From Candidatus Gastranaerophilales bacterium (lineage in GTDB: Bacteria > Cyanobacteriota > Vampirovibrionia > Gastranaerophilales > Gastranaerophilaceae), in the NCBI GenBank assembly GCA_944323425.1, contig CALUSL010000006.1, positions 25,778 through 89,777 on the forward strand: DNA of 64,000 nt, in the 5' to 3' direction. Each line of letters begins with the position of its first letter. The first letter of the stretch is position 1. Below the pieces are notes generated by a model. It worked only from the letters and a program-made list of their open reading frames with translations, was not told the DNA's origin and searched no databases. A program made the position numbers and the translations under genes. Shown here in pieces: positions 36,867 to 46,598 of the stretch.

Positions 36867-38180
36867 CTATGCTTTCGTGTAGTCAAGAGATTTTATAAAA
36901 TCTGGTATTTCACACGCCTCTATTGTTCCGACGATAATCTCCCATCCCTCGAGCGCATTCTCCAGTTCATCTTTCATATGCGATAACAGTCCGGGTATAA
37001 TTATAGCCTTCCGTTTCACTTTTTCGGCAAGGTTAAACTTTTTCACTGTTTTTGCCGCAATATCCGCCGTAAATTTATCCGCAGACCACGCGGTCAAAAC
37101 ACTCATTCCATCAGAAGGTGTCACAACAAGATATGAACCGAAAGGAAGCGATTCAAGCTCATTTGCAACAGCAAAATATGTCAGAGCGAAATTCGTTGTC
37201 AAAATAACAGGAGAATTTTCATCAGGTTCATTGAATTCATAGACCTTTGATTCTACCTGCAAAGGCTTCTGGGGATTTGTGAAAATATTCTGGCGCAAAG
37301 TAAAAAGAGCCGCCATCATTGCTTCATCAAAGTCCTCAAAAATTATTATATTTGCATATCTGCATATCAAAAGTGATGCTGCAGCCGCAGTTTTTGCAAT
37401 ATTTTTTTCATGAGGAATTTTTACCATAACAGGAAACGTCATTGGTTCAAATTTCTCAAGAACAGCCATACGCCTTATGTATGTCAGTTCTTCCACTGTT
37501 TCCCTGATTTTTTTCAACGGCAGATTCAGAACAATTTTTTTGTAACCGTTTTTCAATTTTTCTTTTGAAGCAGTTTCGAGAGAATCTATATCCTCGGCAC
37601 TCACGGCAACAAGATTTTCTTTAAAACTGTCGGAATTTTTTGTTATAATCAAAGGATTTTCCGCTTTTAAAGAAATCAAAGCCTCTGTATCATCAGATTC
37701 CGCAATCACCGGAAAGCCGGATTTTTTTACTTTAGCAGCGGATGAAAGGAAATTTCCCGTATCTTTCAGATGAATCGCATCCACCTTAAAAGTTTCGCCG
37801 ATTCTCTCTATTTGAAAATTTTTAATTCGTTCAAGTTTTTTATCAAAATTTTCATCCGAGCTCTCTAACGTAACAGCAAAAACAGTTCTGTTCACAAAAG
37901 TTTTGTCATGGCGAAACATCACAGTTTCTCCGCCGGTTTTTACCGGATGCTCAATCCCGATTGTGTACTCATGCTGTTTTATTTTTACGGCTTCGTGCAC
38001 AATCTCCTTGAGCTCCTCCGGAGCAAGCGCACATTTTTCAATTTCTATCTGTTTTTTCGCAAGTTTCAGCGCAAACGCCATACAGGTAGGGCATCCGCAT
38101 TTTTTACAGTTTGCATCCGGCAGTTTCTTTGCTGCAGGGAGGTATTTAAAAATTTGAAGACCGCTGAGTTCACTGCCCAT
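36867..38180 (-). CDS. acsC: Corrinoid iron-sulfur protein large subunit (CFeSP/ACDS gamma)
   Basis: 437 aa. In the Wood-Ljungdahl pathway the CFeSP carries the methyl group on its cobamide from methyltetrahydrofolate to acetyl-CoA synthase. The N-terminal 4Fe-4S domain has cysteines in ANCKKCGCPTCMAFA and IEKC, as in AcsC/CdhE. The C-terminal portion corresponds to the corrinoid-binding domain (LVVTPSDGMSVLTAWSADK). It overlaps the small-subunit gene (start at 38180). Genes for acetyl-CoA synthase, CO dehydrogenase and the methyltransferase AcsE are not in the window. Confidence 0.9.
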   Translation of the reverse strand: MGSELSGLQIFKYLPAAKKLPDANCKKCGCPTCMAFALKLAKKQIEIEKCALAPEELKEIVHEAVKIKQHEYTIGIEHPVKTGGETVMFRHDKTFVNRTVFAVTLESSDENFDKKLERIKNFQIERIGETFKVDAIHLKDTGNFLSSAAKVKKSGFPVIAESDDTEALISLKAENPLIITKNSDSFKENLVAVSAEDIDSLETASKEKLKNGYKKIVLNLPLKKIRETVEELTYIRRMAVLEKFEPMTFPVMVKIPHEKNIAKTAAAASLLICRYANIIIFEDFDEAMMAALFTLRQNIFTNPQKPLQVESKVYEFNEPDENSPVILTTNFALTYFAVANELESLPFGSYLVVTPSDGMSVLTAWSADKFTADIAAKTVKKFNLAEKVKRKAIIIPGLLSHMKDELENALEGWEIIVGTIEACEIPDFIKSLDYTKA

Positions 38181-39055
38181 TATTTCACAAGCTCCTTTAT
38201 GACACTAACATTTTCCGGATGCCAGAGAACAACTATATTTGCACCGGCTGAAATCAACGCTGAAGCGGCAGAAGTTTCCCACAGCCGCGCACGTGTTTCG
38301 TAGTCGCCCCATCCGTCAGAGAAATTTTTACTTTTTGCTTCCTTGGCTCTGTAAGACTCTTCTCCGATAAAAACAATTATCGGCATATTAAGCATTGTAT
38401 CCCCGTCAAACGCCGCCTGTTTTATTCGTTCTATAATACTGTATCCGTACTCAAGACCGTAGCCGAGTCCGCCCGTATCCGGGTCAATCAGTATTTTATC
38501 CGGGCTTAACCCCATATCGGATGAGAGTATATTCAGTTCTTTAGCCAGATTTATATCTATAGGAGAACGCAAAGACAATATATGACCGCCATCAACTACA
38601 GCAGGTACGATATTCTCATATGTGCCATCCTCACCGAAAGCAATAATTGCGGGTCGTTTTGCAGCCTTTGCAAGCAGAGGAAGAAGCTCTTTATCAATCT
38701 GTGAGTTGTTCGCACCGCGAAGTATCAATGTTTTCGTTACAACACTCTCTGCCATCCTGACGGCAAGTTTCAGTTCATCTTCATTTATCTCTGTTACATT
38801 AAATTTTATTGAAAAAATATCGGCATCATACGCAGCAGCTTTTTCAAGTCTTTTTTCAAAGCTATCCGCACCCCAGTATTTTTTTAACAAATCAGGATAA
38901 AAAGCATCATAGACATAGGGAATCTCAAGAGCAGTCAAAATTTTTGCGGAATTTTCATTTTCAGTCATAAAAGAAAATGATGTGTCCCCACCGGCAACGT
39001 ACTCTCCTATCTTCACATCCCTTATTTTCAAATTCGGCTGATAAACTTTTTTCAT
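38180..39055 (-). CDS. acsD: Corrinoid iron-sulfur protein small subunit (CFeSP/ACDS delta)
   Basis: 291-aa TIM-barrel partner of the large subunit. Visible family segments include KIRDVKIGEYVAGGDTSFSF near the N-terminus, ILIDPDTGGLGYGLEYGYS and the C-terminal ISAGANIVVLWHPENV. The CFeSP heterodimer handles methyl-corrinoid chemistry in C1 metabolism. SD GGAG lies 5 bases before ATG 39055. The start/stop overlap with the large subunit means coupled translation and equal amounts of both proteins. Confidence 0.92.
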   Translation of the reverse strand: MKKVYQPNLKIRDVKIGEYVAGGDTSFSFMTENENSAKILTALEIPYVYDAFYPDLLKKYWGADSFEKRLEKAAAYDADIFSIKFNVTEINEDELKLAVRMAESVVTKTLILRGANNSQIDKELLPLLAKAAKRPAIIAFGEDGTYENIVPAVVDGGHILSLRSPIDINLAKELNILSSDMGLSPDKILIDPDTGGLGYGLEYGYSIIERIKQAAFDGDTMLNMPIIVFIGEESYRAKEAKSKNFSDGWGDYETRARLWETSAASALISAGANIVVLWHPENVSVIKELVK

Positions 39056-39071
39056 CTAAACTCCATAAAAA

Positions 39072-39099
39072 ATAGGTCTACATAAATATATAGACCTAT
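39072..39099 (-). terminator. Rho-independent terminator for the 39149-39529 gene
   Basis: A 9-bp stem ATAGGTCTA/TAGACCTAT is followed on the minus strand by TTTTTAT. It separates the small gene upstream from the acsD-acsC operon. Confidence 0.82.
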
Positions 39100-39148
39100 C
39101 TTAAAAATTAAATGACGCTATGTCAAATTTTTCATATCAGCGAAATAA

Positions 39149-39529
39149 CTACTTGAGTAATTTTTTAGCCATGTAGTCATTTTGTAACTGAGAGTTTGCT
39201 GTATCTTCAATCATTGAAGCAGAAACATATTGAAGAGAACGTTTTTCTTGTGCGACAGGAGCAGGATTAACAATTTTGCCGATAGGCTGTCTTTGATAGA
39301 AGCTTACTGCACTTTTTGCATTAAGTTTATCAACAAAAGCAGCAAGCTCAGCATTTGCGTTAAGAGCACCTCTTGCAACTGCGTAAGAAGAAGAACCTTC
39401 CATTTCTTTTTCCATTCTGATTAAATTTTTTCTTTCTGCACGTGCAGCATTTCTAAGTTCGACCGGTACTTTATCGACTAATTTTCTTAAAATCTGTACG
39501 TTTTCTGCTTTTAATGCGGGAATTCTCAT
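39149..39529 (-). CDS. Hypothetical 126-aa basic helical protein
   Basis: Its own unit: SD AAGGAG before ATG 39529 and terminators on both sides. The protein is basic and Ala-rich, with helices (NVQILRKLVDKVPVELRNAA) and a repeated Ala/Asn segment; there is no signal peptide or membrane helix. I do not recognise a family. The strong ribosome site and isolated transcription unit suggest it is well expressed. Confidence 0.75.
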   Translation of the reverse strand: MRIPALKAENVQILRKLVDKVPVELRNAARAERKNLIRMEKEMEGSSSYAVARGALNANAELAAFVDKLNAKSAVSFYQRQPIGKIVNPAPVAQEKRSLQYVSASMIEDTANSQLQNDYMAKKLLK

Positions 39530-39689
39530 TTTTTGTCTCCTTTATCTATAAAAAAATTGAGTTAGGGTATTTATATTTAAACTCGAAAATAAAATAATTT
39601 GCGATTGTTGGATTTACAATTTACAAAAATTAATGAAGTTTGTCAATCACCCGCTTAAACGTTGCAATAAAATGAATGGTTTAACTGAC

Positions 39690-39723
39690 AAAAAAGCCCT
39701 TTGCTAATGCAAAGGGCTTTTTT
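39690..39723. terminator. Strong bidirectional terminator
   Basis: A perfect 15-bp stem, AAAAAAGCCCTTTGC / GCAAAGGGCTTTTTT, with a TAAT loop and T runs on both strands. It lies just after the ftsH stop and ends that leftward transcript. Confidence 0.95.
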
Positions 39724-39736
39724 CGTATACTAAAAA

Positions 39737-41614
39737 CTATACATTCTGATGTCTGGATTCTTCAACCTTTCTCATCAACTCCTCAAACTCTGCCTCATCG
39801 AGTGTTTCACGTTCAAGAAGTTCTTTAGAAATTACTTCCAGCATATCACGGTTAGCGAGAAGAAGTTCTTTAGCGAGATTGTAGCGTTCATCAACAATTT
39901 TCTTAACTTCTTTGTCAATATCAGCAGCGATTTCTTCGGAGAAATCTCTTGTATGTCCGAAATCTCTGCCCATAAATACATGATCTTCGCTTTTTCCGTA
40001 GGTCATATTACCCATTTTGTAAGACATGCCGTATGTTGTTACCATTTTGCGGGCAGTTGATGTAACCTTTTCAAGATCGTTCTGCGCACCTGTCGTAATC
40101 GACTCGGGACCGTAAACTATTTCTTCAGCTACCCTGCCGCCCAGAAGCATCGTGATTCTGTCAAGAAGCTGGCTTTTTTTCAGTGTCAAATGGTCTTTTT
40201 CAGGCAGCGTCATAGTAACGCCCAGAGCCATACCTCTCGGTATAATAGACACTTTATGCAGCGGGTCAGTGTTTTTCAGCAATTTAGCCAGAAGAGCATG
40301 ACCGACTTCATGGTATGCTGTATTCTCTTTTTCTTCATCTGAGATGATTCTGCTTTTCTTTTCAGGACCGGCAATAACTTTATCTATTGCTTCTTCAAGG
40401 AAGTGCATAGAAATTGTTGTCTGATTTGCACGGGCGGCAAGCAATGCAGCCTCATTCAACAGATTCTGCAAGTCAGCACCCGTGAATCCCGGAGTTCTTT
40501 TGGCAAGCACTTTAAGGTCAGCCTCGGGAGCAAGCGGTTTGTTTTTCGCATGAACCTGAAGAATCTGTTCTCTGCCGAGAATGTCAGGTCTGTGAACAAC
40601 AATCTGCCTGTCAAATCTGCCCGGTCTCAAAAGTGCGTTATCAAGGATATCAGGTCTGTTTGTTGCAGCTATGACAATAATATTTGTATTTTCATCAAAA
40701 CCGTCCATCTCGACAAGCAGCTGATTCAGAGTCTGTTCTCTTTCGTCATGTCCGCCGCCCATGCCGGCACCTCTCTGACGACCCACTGCATCAATTTCAT
40801 CAATAAATATAATACAGGGCTGATGTTTTTTTGCCTGCTCAAACAGGTCTCTAACTCTGGAAGCACCTACACCGACAAACATTTCAACGAAATCAGAACC
40901 GCTTATAGAGAAAAACGGAACGCCTGCTTCTCCGGCGACAGCTTTAGCCATAAGAGTTTTACCTGTACCTGGCACACCTACGAGCAGAACACCTTTAGGA
41001 ATTTTGGCCCCGAGTTTAAGATATTTTTCTCCGTTTTTGAGGAAATCAACAATTTCTTCAAGTTCCTGTTTTTCCTCATCTATACCGGCAACATCGTTAA
41101 ATGTAACTTTAACCTTGCTATCCAGCATAAGCTTTGCGCGGCTTTTACCGAAAGACATAGCCTGAGAGCCGCCGGATTGAAGAGTTTTTGCCATAAGAAT
41201 AATAAAACCGACAATCAGCAAAAGCGGAAGGAAAGTAGACAGTACAGCAAAAACCTGAGACGAATCACTGGGCTTTTTCACGCTGACATCTACATTGTTT
41301 GCTTCAAGTGTTTCGTAAAGTGTCGCATCATTCATCGGAATCATAACACGGTACTGAATGAGAGGCGGCTTGTGTTCCTGTTTTATAACATTAGGCGCTT
41401 TTTCTTCTTTTGTTATTTCCTTAACAGGCTTAGCAATCAGCACGTCCTTATCAATATTGACCGACGCAATTTCGCTCGCCTTAACTTTCTTCAGAAACTG
41501 CGTATATGAAATGTCCTGCGTGCTGGTAGTTCCGCCTGGAAACAGCATGGCAGCAAGGCTCAAAATAAGCAGTGTCACAATAATCCAGATACCTGTAGAT
41601 TGACTTTTGTTCAT
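39737..41614 (-). CDS. ftsH: ATP-dependent zinc metalloprotease FtsH
   Basis: About 625 aa from ATG 41614 (SD AAAGGAAAG), preferred over 41656. Membrane-bound AAA+ protease that degrades misfolded and regulatory membrane proteins. Two transmembrane helices flank a periplasmic region ([34 protein letters not shown]). The AAA domain has Walker [14 protein letters not shown], Walker [14 protein letters not shown] and the second region of homology; the peptidase site is [12 protein letters not shown] (HExxH). It has all the features of an active enzyme. Confidence 0.97.
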   Translation of the reverse strand: MNKSQSTGIWIIVTLLILSLAAMLFPGGTTSTQDISYTQFLKKVKASEIASVNIDKDVLIAKPVKEITKEEKAPNVIKQEHKPPLIQYRVMIPMNDATLYETLEANNVDVSVKKPSDSSQVFAVLSTFLPLLLIVGFIILMAKTLQSGGSQAMSFGKSRAKLMLDSKVKVTFNDVAGIDEEKQELEEIVDFLKNGEKYLKLGAKIPKGVLLVGVPGTGKTLMAKAVAGEAGVPFFSISGSDFVEMFVGVGASRVRDLFEQAKKHQPCIIFIDEIDAVGRQRGAGMGGGHDEREQTLNQLLVEMDGFDENTNIIVIAATNRPDILDNALLRPGRFDRQIVVHRPDILGREQILQVHAKNKPLAPEADLKVLAKRTPGFTGADLQNLLNEAALLAARANQTTISMHFLEEAIDKVIAGPEKKSRIISDEEKENTAYHEVGHALLAKLLKNTDPLHKVSIIPRGMALGVTMTLPEKDHLTLKKSQLLDRITMLLGGRVAEEIVYGPESITTGAQNDLEKVTSTARKMVTTYGMSYKMGNMTYGKSEDHVFMGRDFGHTRDFSEEIAADIDKEVKKIVDERYNLAKELLLANRDMLEVISKELLERETLDEAEFEELMRKVEESRHQNV

Positions 41615-41911
41615 TGTGCTTTCCTTTAAAATCCTTATCTTTATACGGTCTTGCACTCCGTATTACAACTCCGTCCGGATGCTGACCTTAGTGTCTCTAA
41701 AACTTTGAGCCTCAAAACAGCCCAAAATTTTCGGATATTTTTACCGTATCACGATTATAGCATTAAACTGTATTTATACAAAATTTTTATACACATCATT
41801 CATCTTTAAGTATGAGCAGCCCCGATATGATTTTTTCAATGCAAAAAAACCTGAGCACCTCAACCGTTATTTCTCAAAAAAGCTGATTTCTTCAATTTTG
41901 GGTGTTTTGGC

Positions 41912-41940
41912 TTGACAGCAGGTATACTATTTTCTACTAT
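41912..41940 (+). promoter_or_regulatory. Consensus promoter with no leader (aldolase-like gene)
   Basis: TTGACA (41912-41917), 17-base spacer, TACTAT (41935-41940), then six bases and ATG 41947. It is a near-ideal sigma70 promoter with the start codon at the expected transcription start. The rest of the 41657-41946 gap shows no other feature I can support beyond space for the leftward ftsH promoter. Confidence 0.8.
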
Positions 41941-41946
41941 AAAATT

Positions 41947-42693
41947 ATGTTCAAGAATTACAGGGATGATATAAAGCGCCTTCTGCAAGAGCTAAAACAG
42001 CTCGGTGCTGTTGCTGTCAAATCAGAGTTTGAAGAAGAATGCGCCGCGTATGAAGAAGTTGAGCTGATAAAGAATCTGGCACGGGAGGCTGGATTAAAGC
42101 TCGCACTAAAAATCGGCGGATGCTCTGCATATAGGGATATGAAAGATGCAAAAAAACTCGATGCTGATATTATAGTGGCACCTATGGTTGAATCTGCTTA
42201 TGCGCTGCGTAAGTTTTTGAACGGGGCTTGCAAATTTGCGCTCAACGAAAAAGAACTTTATATTTCGATTGAGACTTCAGCTGCTTTTTCAGCTATTGAT
42301 GATATCGTTTCTGCTCACGAATTTTCAATGCTGGACGGAGTGGTGTTCGGCAGAACTGATTTCGGGCGTTCTATCAATGCTCCTGAAAATTTTGCAGAAA
42401 GCGAACAATGTCTTTCCTGTGCGGCTTCAGTTTTGAAGGCTGTATCAGCCCGCGGGAAAAAGCTGGTTGTCGGCGGTTCTGTGTCCGCTGAATCATTGAA
42501 ATTTTTTGAAAGTCTCAATGGTTTTCATAGATTTGAAACCAGAAAAATAGTTTTTGACCGATGCGCGCTAAACAAAATTTCAATAGAAAAAGCGCTCGAA
42601 TTTGAAATTTTATGGCTGAAATCACAGGACACTGATTCGTCAAAAAGCCGCATTGCAGAGATTGAGCAGAGGCTTTTCCCTGTACAACCCTGA
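41947..42693 (+). CDS. HpcH/HpaI aldolase-like (citrate lyase beta-type) protein
   Basis: About 248 aa from ATG 41947, fixed by the leaderless promoter; a longer GTG-initiated frame would start upstream of that promoter's -35. The TIM-barrel pattern is visible: helix EVELIKNLAREAG, strand LALKIGG, and VAPMVESAYALRKF, which resembles the family's metal/substrate loop. Later VFGRTDFGRSINAP and KKLVVGGSVSAESL strands follow. Members cleave or form C-C bonds in 2-oxo or acyl-CoA acids. The reaction is unknown. Confidence 0.65.
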   Translation: MFKNYRDDIKRLLQELKQLGAVAVKSEFEEECAAYEEVELIKNLAREAGLKLALKIGGCSAYRDMKDAKKLDADIIVAPMVESAYALRKFLNGACKFALNEKELYISIETSAAFSAIDDIVSAHEFSMLDGVVFGRTDFGRSINAPENFAESEQCLSCAASVLKAVSARGKKLVVGGSVSAESLKFFESLNGFHRFETRKIVFDRCALNKISIEKALEFEILWLKSQDTDSSKSRIAEIEQRLFPVQP

Positions 42694-42755
42694 GTTTCTG
42701 CACGTTCAATTGTGAAGTACTGGCGCAAACAATATGCTTGCGCTATTATTAAAAT

Positions 42756-43076
42756 ATGTTCAACGATAGTGATTCAGAAGACAAAGATTTAAAAAGCGTC
42801 GGACTTGAACTGATGTTTTTGACGCCTGAAAAATGCAGCAATGATGACGGAATTTCTGCTGTAGAACTGTCAAAATCTCTGGGCATGCCGCTTGAAACAG
42901 TAAAGAAAAAGCTAAAAATTCTTCTGGATAAAAATATTGTACGCGTGCGGGGGATTAATCCGAAATTGTGGAAGTTCGATGAATACAATTTTCAACGCAT
43001 GGATGAAGATGACGAAGTTTTTAGACTATTATGCAGTTTTGATGACGTTGACTTTGACAGATATTTTTCTTATTAA
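42756..43076 (+). CDS. Small winged-helix DNA-binding-like protein
   Basis: 106 aa, acidic at both ends. Residues about 30-70 form a winged helix (GISAVELSKSLGMPLETVKK, then KILLDKNIVRVRGINPK). The very acidic tail (MDEDDEVF, FDDVDFD) is unusual for a repressor. TATTAT (42744-42749) lies six bases before the ATG with no ribosome site. Target and function unknown. Confidence 0.65.
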   Translation: MFNDSDSEDKDLKSVGLELMFLTPEKCSNDDGISAVELSKSLGMPLETVKKKLKILLDKNIVRVRGINPKLWKFDEYNFQRMDEDDEVFRLLCSFDDVDFDRYFSY

Positions 43077-43095
43077 TTTTTATTCCGCATAACTT

Positions 43096-43911
43096 TTAGA
43101 TTCTGAAAAATCTGTCAGAGAATTCTTTTAAATACGGATAATGCCTTGCCCCCAGAAGTTCAAAATATCTTGCGTATGTATAAGGTGCGATAATTTTCAC
43201 GTTTTCAGGGTTTGCGTACAATCCTTCCACAAATCTCGCAAAAAGTTCAGACGGGCGTTTAAAATATTTATTGAGCCGTGCAGCTCTTGAAGAAAGCCTT
43301 CTCAGGTACCTTTGCTGGGATTTTAGCAGTATGTAATCCGAAATTACGCTATCGAATGACGGAAAATTTTTCTCTACGTCGTGTACTGAAAAAACTCTCT
43401 CCTGCATTCCCCATGCACCCTTTATTTTTACGCGGTCATACTTCAAAAGATATTTTGCGTCAGTTTTTTTTATTATCCTTTCTATGGGCGAAAAGGCTGA
43501 TGAACGTTTAAAATCCGGATATTTGCCCTTTATTTTTCTATCCAGCCCTTTTATATTTTCAGATACTTTATTTTTTAATGCATCAATTTTTTCTAGTGCC
43601 GGAATCTTTCCGCCGCAGTATGTTATCTCAAAAAGTTCTTTTTCTATAGTTCCGATATTTTCCGTAAGAAAAAGCCGCTGAAGTGTGCCATGTGTACGCA
43701 TAACATCCGGTTCAACAAGTGTATGCACAAAATGAGCAAATTCATGCACCAGAACTTCTTTTTTTCGCTGAACATCGAGAGTCGACGAAATATCAATCCT
43801 TCCGTTCATAAAAAATCCCTGATGCCCGCGTGCTCTGGTGTTCGTTTTCACAGAAATACCCATCTGTGAAACAAAACGAATCATTTCTAAAAACTCTTTA
43901 TCCCTCTCCAT
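43096..43911 (-). CDS. Putative zinc metallopeptidase (HEFAH motif)
   Basis: About 271 aa from ATG 43911 (which lies within the cutA end); an alternative start at 43974 gives 292 aa but overlaps cutA by 77 bases. Near residue 54 is LVHEFAHFVHTL, an HExxH zinc-binding motif in a helix, preceded by a beta strand and an Asn/Gly stretch (GHQGFFMNGRIDIS). The remainder is basic and helical without a recognised domain. No signal peptide is seen. Family not identified; peptidase activity is inferred from the motif only. Confidence 0.65.
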   Translation of the reverse strand: MERDKEFLEMIRFVSQMGISVKTNTRARGHQGFFMNGRIDISSTLDVQRKKEVLVHEFAHFVHTLVEPDVMRTHGTLQRLFLTENIGTIEKELFEITYCGGKIPALEKIDALKNKVSENIKGLDRKIKGKYPDFKRSSAFSPIERIIKKTDAKYLLKYDRVKIKGAWGMQERVFSVHDVEKNFPSFDSVISDYILLKSQQRYLRRLSSRAARLNKYFKRPSELFARFVEGLYANPENVKIIAPYTYARYFELLGARHYPYLKEFSDRFFRI

Positions 43912-44248
43912 TTTCGACCGTTTGCTGCTCTCTGTGTTGAGTTTCATCACTAATCCACTGCATATATCCATCAAGCCCCATTGTTATCGGTACTGCAATA
44001 ATTTCCGGAAGCTGTGCATCATGAAGTTCAAGTATTCTGTTTTTTACATCGTCAAATAACTCTTCTCTTGTTTTTATCATAAGAATAAGTTCATTATCCG
44101 TCTGAGACATACCCTCCCAGCTGTATACAGACACAACATTATGAATAATACTTACACACGCCGCGAGCTTTTCTTCAACAAGCGTAGTAGAAATAAGACT
44201 TGCCGCAAAATCGCTCTGCACAGTACAATAAATAACACAATTTTTCAT
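43898..44248 (-). CDS. cutA: Divalent-cation tolerance protein CutA
   Basis: 116-aa small trimeric ferredoxin-like protein. The family segments are present: VIYCTVQSD near the start, LVEEKLAACVSIIHNVVSVY, ELILMIKTRE and LPEIIAVPI. CutA1 is widely conserved and linked to metal tolerance, but its biochemical role is unclear. SD AAGGAG lies 7 bases before the ATG. It sits 10 bases downstream of the FAD-oxidase gene in the same leftward operon. Confidence 0.93.
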   Translation of the reverse strand: MKNCVIYCTVQSDFAASLISTTLVEEKLAACVSIIHNVVSVYSWEGMSQTDNELILMIKTREELFDDVKNRILELHDAQLPEIIAVPITMGLDGYMQWISDETQHREQQTVENGEG

Positions 44249-44258
44249 AATAAACTCC

Positions 44259-45656
44259 TTACAGAAATTTTCCGGGATTCATAATATTTTTCGGATCAAA
44301 AACTGTTTTTATCTTTTTCATAAGTCCGAAAGTGTTCTCAGAAAGCACGAGATTCAGATACTGAGACTTCTGGCATCCTATGCCGTGTTCTCCTGACAGC
44401 GTGCCGCCGAGTGAAACAGCAAGCTCGAACAGTTCTTTTTTTAGTTTTTCAAATCGTATTCTCACATCACTGTCTCTCAAATCCAGCGCAAAGTTAGGAT
44501 GAATGTTTCCGTCTCCTATGTGCCCCATAATAAGCGTTATTATACCATATTTTTCACTTAAGCGTTCTATTCCTTTTGCCAGTTCATAAATCTTTGAGCG
44601 GGGAACAACAACATCTTCCGTGATAACATTCGGCGCAAGCTTTGCACAGGCAGCGAATGCAGAGCGTCGTGATGTCCATATTCTTTCCTGCTCTTCTTCA
44701 TTTTTTGCACACACAATATGAGCTGCTGAATTTTCATTGCATAGCGCGATGACTTTTTCCTGCTGATATTCAACAGAAGCTCTGTCTCCGTCAATTTCTA
44801 TCAAAAGCGCAGCCTCTTTATCGCAAAGGAGCCCTGTAGGCATAAAATCTTCTATTGTATTAATTGTTTTTCTGTCAATAATATCAACCACAGCCGGAAG
44901 CAGATGGTGTTGTAATATGGCTGTAACACTATTGACCGCATCGTCGAGTCTGTCGTAATAAACGAGAAGTACATTTTTGAATTCAGGTTTCGGGATTAAA
45001 CGCATAAGAGCTTCGGTAACAATCGCAAGCGTCCCCTCCGACCCCACAATAAGCTGGGTCAGATTCAGTCCTGTTACATTTTTTGCAGTGTTTGCGCCGG
45101 TATGCAGAATTTCACCGTCCGCTGTCACTATCTCCAAATCTATTACATAATCTTTAACAGAACCGTATTTGAAAGTTCTGGGTCCGCCTGAAGAAAGCGC
45201 AATCCCGCCCCCTACAGTCGAAACAGCGAGATTTGACTGATCCGGCGGATAATACAGTCCGAACTTTTCCACCTCTTTTTGCAAATCTCCGACAACCACA
45301 CCGGGCTGGACTCTGCAGGTTAAATCCCCCGGATTTATGTCCAGTATTTTATTCATTTTTGAAAAATGAAGAATAATTCCGCCTCTGAGCGGCATACACC
45401 CGCCGGCATGATTTGTTCCGGCGCCGCGGGGTATAACGGGGAGATTGTTTTCTGCGGCGAATTTTACTATGTCACTAACCTGTTTTGTGTTCTCAGGAAA
45501 AACGACCATAACGGGTTTGTTATAAGCACTTTGGGTATGTGAACAGTCAAAAGTATAGGCGTAGACGCCTTCCTTATCTGTTATTAAATTTTCGCTTCCG
45601 ACTATTTGTTTTAAAGAGGAGATGGTTTTGTTATCAAACATTAAATCTTTTATCAT
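44259..45656 (-). CDS. FAD-linked oxidase, glycolate oxidase/D-lactate dehydrogenase (GlcD) type
   Basis: About 465 aa from ATG 45656, set by a promoter whose -10 is six bases upstream. Two-domain flavoprotein: N-terminal PCMH-type FAD-binding region with VVFPENTKQVSDIV, PVIPRGAGTNHAGGC and VSTVGGGIALSSGGPRTFKY, and a C-terminal GlcD-type domain with IMGHIGDGNIHPNF and GTLSGEHGIGCQK. It oxidises a 2-hydroxyacid such as D-lactate or glycolate. No GlcE/GlcF or LutA-like partner is adjacent, so the electron acceptor is unknown. Confidence 0.9.
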   Translation of the reverse strand: MIKDLMFDNKTISSLKQIVGSENLITDKEGVYAYTFDCSHTQSAYNKPVMVVFPENTKQVSDIVKFAAENNLPVIPRGAGTNHAGGCMPLRGGIILHFSKMNKILDINPGDLTCRVQPGVVVGDLQKEVEKFGLYYPPDQSNLAVSTVGGGIALSSGGPRTFKYGSVKDYVIDLEIVTADGEILHTGANTAKNVTGLNLTQLIVGSEGTLAIVTEALMRLIPKPEFKNVLLVYYDRLDDAVNSVTAILQHHLLPAVVDIIDRKTINTIEDFMPTGLLCDKEAALLIEIDGDRASVEYQQEKVIALCNENSAAHIVCAKNEEEQERIWTSRRSAFAACAKLAPNVITEDVVVPRSKIYELAKGIERLSEKYGIITLIMGHIGDGNIHPNFALDLRDSDVRIRFEKLKKELFELAVSLGGTLSGEHGIGCQKSQYLNLVLSENTFGLMKKIKTVFDPKNIMNPGKFL

Positions 45657-45662
45657 ATGTAA

Positions 45663-45692
45663 ATTATAATCTCCAACATGCCTGCCGGTCAA
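45663..45692 (-). promoter_or_regulatory. Leaderless sigma70 promoter of the GlcD-type gene
   Basis: On the minus strand TTGACC (45692-45687) and TATAAT (45668-45663) are 18 bases apart, with six bases before ATG 45656. A GGAG overlaps the spacer and cannot be in the mRNA if transcription starts at the ATG. Confidence 0.75.
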
Positions 45693-45739
45693 CATTTCAA
45701 AAAACAGTACCCCAACAGTAAAAAGGAGAGTAGTGGGGG

Positions 45740-46435
45740 TTAGAGGGATTGTTCTATCTGAAACCGTACATAAAAATTCTCATCTGTTTTTAAAATATTC
45801 AGAATATCATCAAACTCCGCTACATTCAGCTTTTTTATTATCTTTGCAACTTTTTCACGAACAGTGTATTCCTCTGATTTGTAATTCCATCTGATAATCT
45901 CCGAAAGTTTTTCACATACCCCGTTTGATGTTTCAGCAATTGCCTCAAGGCACCAGTAAAGATTAAAAATTTTTTTTGTATAAATGTGGCTTCTGTTTCT
46001 TACATTCAGTGATTCCGCCTCTTTTGCTACCTTTAGCGTTAAATCATACAGCGAATTCAAAAATTTTTCTTTTTGCTCCGGACAAAGAAGAGGCAGAATA
46101 TCTATAACCAGACGGCAAATATTAGGATTTACATCATTTACCGCAAGCAAAAATTTTTCACGTGCAAAATCATTTTGAAAAAAGTCAGGAGTTTTTTTCA
46201 TAAGCTCGTTTATTTTTTCGGCAGCAGCCTCTCGCACTGTTCCATGCTGGTTTGTAAGGTGAAAAAGCAGCACATCTGCCTCTTTTTGAGATTCAAGATG
46301 AGAAATTTTCAGTATACAAATCTGTTTTTCAGAGTCTGTGCCATTTTCTATATAGTCGAAAAGTTCAGAGCCGGACAGCTCTTTTTCGCATAGTTCACAC
46401 GCTTTTTCGGTTAGTTTTATAACAGTATCGGTCAT
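45740..46435 (-). CDS. HEAT-repeat-like protein
   Basis: 231 aa, wholly helical, with several HEAT-like pairs: LFHLTNQHGTVREAAAEKIN, NDVNPNICRLVIDILPLL and EYTVREKVAKIIKKLNVAEF. Such proteins act as binding scaffolds; no catalytic motif is visible. No Shine-Dalgarno precedes ATG 46435. Function unknown. Confidence 0.7.
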   Translation of the reverse strand: MTDTVIKLTEKACELCEKELSGSELFDYIENGTDSEKQICILKISHLESQKEADVLLFHLTNQHGTVREAAAEKINELMKKTPDFFQNDFAREKFLLAVNDVNPNICRLVIDILPLLCPEQKEKFLNSLYDLTLKVAKEAESLNVRNRSHIYTKKIFNLYWCLEAIAETSNGVCEKLSEIIRWNYKSEEYTVREKVAKIIKKLNVAEFDDILNILKTDENFYVRFQIEQSL

Positions 46436-46598
46436 TTTTAGAAATCAGATTTTTGTTTAATTTTATATTTCCAATATAGCATAATCGGGGAATAAAAAAC
46501 TAAAAAAAAGGTTTTAATATATGGTATGCACAAATTAAGCCGAAAAAAATTAGAAAAATAAATAAATTAGACGAGTGATAGAGAAAGGAATACGAAAC

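Noticed and set aside
40403..41509. Open frame of 368 codons on the plus strand opposite ftsH
   Set aside because: It is antisense to a well-conserved ftsH, has no domain sense and is explained by codon bias of the real gene.
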